Below, in pieces: positions 32,932 to 38,010 of a stretch of DNA of 38,010 nucleotides; within the stretch, counting starts at the first letter, position 1, and the number at the start of each line of letters is the position of its first letter. Position numbers and translations under genes: made by a program. Origin of the DNA: Clostridiaceae bacterium (GTDB lineage: Bacteria > Bacillota > Clostridia > Christensenellales > CAG-917); NCBI GenBank assembly GCA_031289315.1, contig JAITPR010000061.1, positions 1-38,010 of the forward strand. The letters run 5' to 3'. Under the pieces are notes generated by a model that saw only the letters and a program-made list of their open reading frames with translations, ran no database searches and had not been told where the DNA came from.

Positions 32932-33003
32932 GGGTGTGGACAATTCGCTGTGACATAAGATTTCCTTGCATAACAAATCATCACCTAGAATTGTTCACAC
33001 CCC
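32932..33003. repeat. palindromic intergenic element R2
   Basis: GGGTGTGGACAATTC...GTGAC pairs with ATCACCTAGAATTGTTCACACCC-like right arm bases (72 bp in all). The core CATAAGATTTCCTTGCATAA aligns with the R1 core in the same orientation. It ends 106 bp before the next gene. Confidence 0.8.
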
Positions 33004-33108
33004 AAAAATAAAACTACAAGTCCGCGCGCGGTAATTTGACCGCAGGTATTGAACGCCGCCGGTAAAAAACCGGATTAGGCGCATAAAGCAGACGTCGGAG
33101 GCATAAAC

Positions 33109-33966
33109 ATGTTAACGTATAGGAGCAGAGAGTCAAGAGAACCGGAGAGGGTCTCCGATTATTCCAAGGAGAGCGTGCGCACGGATTACGTCCGTGAACC
33201 GGTTGCCGGCAATAAAAACAGCGCGCGTGAGCTTTGGGAGAGGCTTTCCTATTCTAATAATGCGCGCGAAAAAGAGCCGTTTGCTACGGCGCAGGATACC
33301 GGCTACGGAGCCGGCTTAGGCGGTTATGCCGCCGGTAGAGCAGACACCGGTTACGGGCGCGCGCCTCAAAAGCGTACGCGTTTTTCGGGAGCCGAGAGCC
33401 GTAAATTTGCAGACGCAGAGCCTGCACGTACCGCCGATGCCGGATATTATCGCCCGGAGTCCTCGCGTACCGCCGATGCCGCTTACTACCGTGAGCCGTT
33501 AGGCTTCGAACGCGCCGAGTCCTTAGGCTTCGAGCGTGAATTAGGTGCGGAACGCGGTTACGGTGAAGGTGATTATCAAGCGCGCGACTACGGCAAATAT
33601 GAGGAATATTCGCCGTCCGAGCTTAGTATAAAACCGCGCGGCGAAGACGCAAACCCGCGTTTTGACGAGCCGACAAAGAACATCAGACGCGCTTCGTCGA
33701 AAGAGGAACGCGGCAAGATGTCCGTACAGAGCATAGTAGTTTTGGCGGTTTACATAGTCATAGCTATCTCCGTACTGATTCTAATAATAGCCGGCGCGGA
33801 CTTTATAAGCCGCGGCAACAGAGAGGCAATCGACCCGAGCACGCAAGTAACGCAAGCCGACAATTCGTGGGAACATATTCCCGCGCTCACCTCTCCGTAT
33901 CAATATGAAGAAGAAACCAACTGGTTTGACGAGTTTTGTGACGGAGTATCGTCGCTTTTTGATTGA
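33109..33966 (+). CDS. single-pass membrane protein of the dcw cluster, unknown
   Basis: This 285-residue protein has three parts. Residues 1-200 are hydrophilic, Arg/Glu/Tyr/Gly-rich and repetitive (SRTADAAYYREPLGFERAES, with a preceding ARTADAGYYRPES unit), and probably disordered. One strong membrane helix follows at about 206-231 (SIVVLAVYIVIAISVLILII). The short outer part (about 50 residues) ends NWFDEFCDGVSSLFD. The cytosol-in topology resembles FtsL/DivIC, and it sits immediately before the FtsI/SpoVD-type gene, but no outer leucine-zipper coiled coil is present. It may be a lineage-specific divisome partner. The ribosome binding site CGGAGGC is good. I see no family match. Confidence 0.7.
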   Translation: MLTYRSRESREPERVSDYSKESVRTDYVREPVAGNKNSARELWERLSYSNNAREKEPFATAQDTGYGAGLGGYAAGRADTGYGRAPQKRTRFSGAESRKFADAEPARTADAGYYRPESSRTADAAYYREPLGFERAESLGFERELGAERGYGEGDYQARDYGKYEEYSPSELSIKPRGEDANPRFDEPTKNIRRASSKEERGKMSVQSIVVLAVYIVIAISVLILIIAGADFISRGNREAIDPSTQVTQADNSWEHIPALTSPYQYEEETNWFDEFCDGVSSLFD

Positions 33967-34164
33967 CGCGCCGCAGCCCGGGCGTCCCAAAAACAAGGAA
34001 CGCGTGAGAGTTTACCCGCAATTGGGCGGGGGAGCGCTTGCGGGAGAATTGCTTTTGAGGGTGCTACCGGCTTATCCGAAAGACGGAAGGGCGCTAAGTA
34101 TTTAAAAAGCGCGTCCGCGTAGCAACCGCCGAAACCCGTACATAGGTTCTTCGGGAGGGCGCGA

Positions 34165-36090
34165 ATGCGGTCCGATAAAGACAAAAACAAACGAATAAAT
34201 TATTTACCCAAGAGAAGGTTATTAGCGGTGATTGCGCTAGTAACCTTTCTTTTTACCGCGGTTTTTATAAAGCTGGCGTTCGTGGTAGTCGTACAAGGCG
34301 AAGGCTTGCAGCTGCGGGCTTTGGAACAGTGGATGCGCGACGTACCCTTGCAAGCGGCGCGCGGCAAAATCTTTGACAGAAACGGCGTGATTTTAGCCGA
34401 TACGTCCACGCTTTATACGGTTTATATAAGACCTAACGCGGTAAAGGACGCCGACGCTACGGCACACGCGGCTTCCGACGTTTTAGGGATAGACTTTAGC
34501 GCGCTTTTTGAGAGAATAAAAAAGAAGGGCGTTTCGGAAATTACCGTCGCCAAAAACGTGCCTAAGGAGCAAATGGCGGCGCTTAAGGAGCGCGGCGTAA
34601 CGGGTATCTACTATTCGGAAAACAATCTCCGATATTATCCCTACGGAGATTTCATGACGTCGCTTTTGGGCTTTACAAACGTCGACGGAGCCGGGCAAAC
34701 GGGACTTGAGGCGTATTACGAAAAATATCTTGCCGGTGTAAACGGTATGATAATGACGGAAACCGACCTAATAGGTAGGGAGATAAACGGCGGAGCGTCC
34801 TCATACCTGCCATACATAGCCGGATTTGACTTGCAGACTACGCTAGATTACCGCATACAACGGCTTGCCGCCGGAGCCGTACAAAGCGCTATGACTATGT
34901 ACTCCGCGAAGTCGGCGTACGCCGCCGTCATAAATCCGCTTACCGGGGAGGTCTACGCAATCGCGGAAAGTCCCTCATACGATTTGAACAACGTGCCGCG
35001 CGACGATTTGGAACTGCTTTTCGGCGCGTCGAAAAGCGCCGTCGTTTCAAACGTATACGAACCCGGTTCCACGTTCAAAATATTGACGGCGGCAATCGCC
35101 TTAGAAACCGGCGCGTATAATACGGAAAGCCGGTTCTATTGCAACGGTTCGCACGTGGTGGACGGGCAGAAAATCCGCTGTTGGAAAACCAAAGGTCACG
35201 GAAGTATTAGCTACGCGGAAGGGGTGCAGGGCAGCTGTAACGTCGTTTTTATGAATAGCGCGCTTGCGGTAGGTACAAAAACCTTTTATACCTATCTGGA
35301 CAAATTCGGCGTTAACCAAAGGACGGGAATAGATATGAGCGGTGAGGCGTCCGGGCTGCTTATAGCGGAAAACAATGTTAAACGTGTGGATTTGGCGCGT
35401 ATAGGCTTCGGACAGTCAATAGCCGTCACGCCGATAGAACTTATAACGGCGGCTAGCGCGGCGGTGAACGGCGGAGTAAAAATAAAACCGCACCTAATGC
35501 AGTCGGTAAAAGACGGAGAGGGGCGCGTTATTTCCGCCGCGGAAGGCTTTAACGGAGAGCACGTAATAAGCGCAAAAACCTCCGAAACCATGCGCGCGTT
35601 GCTAACGTTGGTGGTAACCGGCGGCAGTGGAAAAAGCGCCTACGTACCCGGCTACACGGTTATGGGCAAGACGGGGACGGCGCAAAAATATGAGGGCGGA
35701 AAAATAGCGCAAGGCAAATATATTTCTTCGTTTTTGGGCTTCTCCTTAGAGCCTGGCAGTGAGCTTGCCGTGCTGGTAATCGTCGACGAACCTCAAGGAG
35801 CCTATTACGGAAGCGTGGTCGCCGCACCGCTTGCAGGGGAAATATTCAAAGGCGTGTTCGCGTACAAGGGCGCCGTGCCGCACTACACGGGGGAGGAGTA
35901 TGCGCTTATAGGCGACAAATTTCTTCTTCCCGACCTCACGGGCATGAGCTATCGTGAGGCGGAAGCCGCGCTTAGAGCCGCAGGGCTTTACTTTGAAACG
36001 GACGGCGAAGGGAGTGTCGTCACGGCACAATATCCCTATCCCGGAACCGTCGTCGATAAGAGAAACTCCGTGCAACTGACGCTAAGCTAA
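34165..36090 (+). CDS. spoVD: penicillin-binding protein 2 / SpoVD-like transpeptidase with PASTA domain
   Basis: This membrane-anchored class B transpeptidase crosslinks peptidoglycan at the septum or in the spore cortex. The order is: an N-terminal membrane helix (RLLAVIALVTFLFTAVFIKL), a PBP dimer region (ARGKIFDRNGVILADTS), then the transpeptidase domain with SxxK in EPGSTFKI (near 300), SCN near 357 and KTGT near 502. A single PASTA domain closes the protein (LPDLTGMSYREAEAALRAAG onward). One PASTA and a length of 641 suit SpoVD or FtsI; I cannot separate the two. The ATG follows GGGAGGG. Its 3' end is duplicated downstream. The neighbours are the membrane protein gene upstream and murE downstream, as in clostridial dcw clusters. 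Confidence 0.93.
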   Translation: MRSDKDKNKRINYLPKRRLLAVIALVTFLFTAVFIKLAFVVVVQGEGLQLRALEQWMRDVPLQAARGKIFDRNGVILADTSTLYTVYIRPNAVKDADATAHAASDVLGIDFSALFERIKKKGVSEITVAKNVPKEQMAALKERGVTGIYYSENNLRYYPYGDFMTSLLGFTNVDGAGQTGLEAYYEKYLAGVNGMIMTETDLIGREINGGASSYLPYIAGFDLQTTLDYRIQRLAAGAVQSAMTMYSAKSAYAAVINPLTGEVYAIAESPSYDLNNVPRDDLELLFGASKSAVVSNVYEPGSTFKILTAAIALETGAYNTESRFYCNGSHVVDGQKIRCWKTKGHGSISYAEGVQGSCNVVFMNSALAVGTKTFYTYLDKFGVNQRTGIDMSGEASGLLIAENNVKRVDLARIGFGQSIAVTPIELITAASAAVNGGVKIKPHLMQSVKDGEGRVISAAEGFNGEHVISAKTSETMRALLTLVVTGGSGKSAYVPGYTVMGKTGTAQKYEGGKIAQGKYISSFLGFSLEPGSELAVLVIVDEPQGAYYGSVVAAPLAGEIFKGVFAYKGAVPHYTGEEYALIGDKFLLPDLTGMSYREAEAALRAAGLYFETDGEGSVVTAQYPYPGTVVDKRNSVQLTLS

Positions 36091-36183
36091 CGCACCCTAA
36101 TAAGGGTGAAGTACGGCGTATCGTAAAAATTGCGGAAAAGCCCGTGCAATTGACGCTAAGCTAACGCACCTTAATAAGGGCGA
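36068..36183 (+). repeat. 74-bp duplication of the spoVD 3' end
   Basis: CCGTGCAACTGACGCTAAGC, the stop TAA and ACGCACCCTAATAAGGG at 36068 recur at 36142 with few changes. The second copy is untranslated. The rest of the 347-bp spacer to murE holds palindromic element R3 and no gene. Confidence 0.9.
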
Positions 36184-36314
36184 CGGACGACAAACATTGA
36201 GAAATTTGCCGAAGAATGTCTGTTTTCGCCTAAGCGTTGCTATCGTTGACGATTTTGTTTAAACTGTATATCCGTTCACCGACCGGGGAGCGTGAAAATA
36301 TCCTCAAAAAAGGA

Positions 36315-36423
36315 GAGAGTGGACAGTTTGCGGCGACAAAATATTTTCGGGCTATTTTAAGGATAAAATTGTCTGAAAATATTTTCTTGCGTGGCAAGTC
36401 GTCACCATGGATTATCCACGCTC
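36315..36423. repeat. palindromic intergenic element R3 (long form)
   Basis: GAGAGTGGACAGTTTGCGGC and a right arm ending ATTATCCACGCTC pair; AAAATATTTTC occurs on both sides of an inner segment, and GGCAAGTCGTCAC matches R1 exactly. It ends only a few bases before the murE ribosome binding site. The right arm contains TTATCCACG, one base off a DnaA box. Confidence 0.8.
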
Positions 36424-36437
36424 AAAAAGGAGTTGCT

Positions 36438-37862
36438 ATGAAACTTAAATATCTATTGGAAGGCGTGGAGACGGTGCGCATGGACGCGGACGTCGAAACG
36501 GAAATTTCCGACATAAAAATTGATTCCCGCGACGTATCCGCGGGCGATATGTTCATATGCCTTGACGGGTGTGAGCATGACGGTCACACATATGTAAGGA
36601 GCATAGAAAAAAAAGCCGCCGTAATAATTGCGGAAAAGGAAATAGCCGCCGCCGCGCCCGTCGTAGTCGTCAAGGATACCCGAGCGGCGTACAGCATAAT
36701 TTCGCAGAATTATTTTTCCAACCCGGCTAAGGCTATGAAGCTTATAGCCATTGTCGGAACAAACGGTAAAACTAGTACCGCACACATTTTAGAAAATATA
36801 TTGTCCTTTGCCGGCATGAACGTGGGCGTGACGGGGACGATAGGTCACAGCTACGGCGGGGTTACGGAGGAGGCGGATTTAACCACTCCCGACCCATATA
36901 AGTTTAATTCCCTATTAAAAAAAATGCGCGATTGCGGCGTCGAAGTTGTGATTTCGGAGGTTTCCGCTCACGCAATTGCCCTGAAAAAATTGCACGGCAT
37001 AGTCGCGGATATGGCGATTTTAACCAATGTGACGCAGGACCATTTGGATTATTTCAAAACCTTTAAGGAGTACGCGGAAACCAAACTGGGTTATTTCAAT
37101 CCGCGTTCCGTCCGCTTGGGTCTTGTCAACATGGACGACGAGTGGGGCAGAAAGCTTGCCGCGCGCGAAAGCGTTCCTATGATAACCTACGGAATGGATA
37201 ACCCGGCGGACGTGTTTGCGATAGAGGTGAATCCCGGAATAGACGGCGTTTCCTTCGTCATGAACGTGTTCGACGAGATACTGGAAATATCGTCCCCCCT
37301 ATACGGCTATTTCAATGTGTACAACCTGATGACGGCAATAACCGCGGCAAAGCTCTTAAGCGTGCCCAGCGACATAATAGTAAAAGCAGTGCGCCGCATT
37401 AAAGAGGTCGAAGGACGGTTCAATATCATAAAAAACAACAAGGGCATAGTGATAATTGATTACGCGCATACGCCGGACGGTCTGCAAAATATACTTTCCT
37501 CTGCGCGCATTATAACTAAAGGACAGCTCATAACCGTGTTCGGGTGCGGCGGGAACCGCGATAAAACTAAACGTCCTCTCATGGGCGGTATAGCATCAAA
37601 GCTATCCGATTATGTGATTGTTACGAGTGATAATCCCCGTTTTGAGGAACCTATAGAAATAATGAAGGACATCGAAGCGGGGCTTAGCGGACGCTATAAG
37701 ATGATACAAAATCGCGCCGAAGCCATTACCTGCGCGCTCTCCGAGATGTCCGAAGGCGATACCGTCGTGATCGCCGGTAAGGGCGCCGAAAAGTATATCG
37801 AGATTAAAGGCGAAAAAAAACGTTACAGCGACTTCGATGTGGTTCGCAGAACCAAATCGTAA
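36438..37862 (+). CDS. murE: UDP-MurNAc-tripeptide synthetase MurE (meso-DAP type)
   Basis: MurE adds the third amino acid to the cytosolic peptidoglycan precursor. The Mur-ligase P-loop VGTNGKTSTAH is near residue 111. Further conserved blocks are LTTPDPY, SEVSAHAI (with family SHAL-type region), NVTQDHLDYF near 205, EGRFN and IDYAHTPDGL near 335. The substrate motif DNPR (SDNPRFEEP) marks meso-diaminopimelate rather than lysine. Length from the chosen start is 474 residues. The ATG at 36438 follows AAGGAG; a longer frame from 36237 crosses element R3 and is rejected. It ends about 30 bp before element R4. It follows spoVD as in many Gram-positive dcw clusters. Confidence 0.96.
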   Translation: MKLKYLLEGVETVRMDADVETEISDIKIDSRDVSAGDMFICLDGCEHDGHTYVRSIEKKAAVIIAEKEIAAAAPVVVVKDTRAAYSIISQNYFSNPAKAMKLIAIVGTNGKTSTAHILENILSFAGMNVGVTGTIGHSYGGVTEEADLTTPDPYKFNSLLKKMRDCGVEVVISEVSAHAIALKKLHGIVADMAILTNVTQDHLDYFKTFKEYAETKLGYFNPRSVRLGLVNMDDEWGRKLAARESVPMITYGMDNPADVFAIEVNPGIDGVSFVMNVFDEILEISSPLYGYFNVYNLMTAITAAKLLSVPSDIIVKAVRRIKEVEGRFNIIKNNKGIVIIDYAHTPDGLQNILSSARIITKGQLITVFGCGGNRDKTKRPLMGGIASKLSDYVIVTSDNPRFEEPIEIMKDIEAGLSGRYKMIQNRAEAITCALSEMSEGDTVVIAGKGAEKYIEIKGEKKRYSDFDVVRRTKS

Positions 37863-37891
37863 GAGTTTTAATATAGTTCTTTGGTTCTTTC

Positions 37892-38010
37892 GGGAGTGGA
37901 CAATCCGCGGTGACGACTTTTGGCTAAGAAAATCTTTTCGACTCTTTTTAGTCTAAAACCGTCTGAAATACTCGTACGTAGCGGTGCTACGTCCTGTGCT
38001 TTCAGACAAT
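37892..38010. repeat. palindromic intergenic element R4 (cut by the window end)
   Basis: GGGAGTGGACAATCCGCGGT then GACGACTT and CTAAGAAAATCTTTT match the reverse complement of R1. The sequence then continues with GTCTGAAA...TTTCAGACAAT, related to the middle of R3. The second arm is beyond the window. Confidence 0.65.

Noticed and set aside
32689..33003. CRISPR array
   Set aside because: Only two to three repeat units, with no constant spacer length and no cas genes; tandem duplication explains it better.
36237..36437. 67-codon N-terminal extension of murE
   Set aside because: Crosses palindromic element R3, has no family similarity, and a strong AAGGAG lies before the ATG at 36438.

Overview
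The window looks like a chromosomal segment of an uncultured, gut-type clostridial bacterium (Bacillota). The reasons are a division/cell-wall (dcw) cluster whose penicillin-binding protein carries a PASTA domain (SpoVD-like), a MurE with the meso-diaminopimelate motif DNPR, a type III glutamine synthetase, a probable YtxC-like sporulation protein, the clostridial pairing of coaD with a small coiled-coil gene, an indolepyruvate oxidoreductase/phenylacetate-CoA ligase cluster, and BspA-type leucine-rich-repeat proteins. The assignment is by inference; no rRNA is present. There is one tRNA (Leu, GAG), and I see no CRISPR array, insertion sequence or prophage.

Layout. 1-4.6 kb: oligoendopeptidase F, a lipoprotein and replicative helicase DnaB; pepF and dnaB share a conserved 5' hairpin. 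4.8-6.6 kb: an intracellular GH32 fructosidase interrupted by repeat-built insertions. 6.9-15.3 kb: a YbhJ-type aconitase-family hydratase, then paaK, iorA, iorB, a second paaK and an ACT-domain gene, which form a module linking aryl-2-oxoacids and arylacetyl-CoAs/arylacetates. 15.4-19.4 kb: housekeeping genes alr, 5-formyl-THF cyclo-ligase, rsmD, coaD and a coiled-coil protein. 19.7-24.3 kb: a YtxC-like gene on the minus strand, then an AT-richer island with its own promoter, a small ORF, two paralogous LRR proteins and tRNA-Leu. 24.5-28.7 kb (minus strand): an ammonium transporter fused to a PII domain, and glnN, flanked by inverted copies of a composite repeat. 29.4-38 kb: the dcw cluster, comprising mraZ with a large Gln/Pro/Tyr-rich tail, rsmH, two unrecognised genes where ftsL normally lies, spoVD/ftsI and murE.

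Four themes run through the window. (1) Conserved proteins carry low-complexity tails or insertions (DnaB, GH32, Alr, RsmD, YtxC-like, MraZ). (2) The 3' ends of at least six genes are tandemly duplicated into the following spacer, leaving untranslated copies of gene ends. (3) A family of 37-110 bp palindromic elements, with arms resembling GTGGACAAT/ATTGTCCAC, sits upstream of several genes; the arms resemble DnaA boxes. (4) Regulatory hairpins lie close to Shine-Dalgarno sites. All function statements rest on motif recognition by eye; no database search was run.
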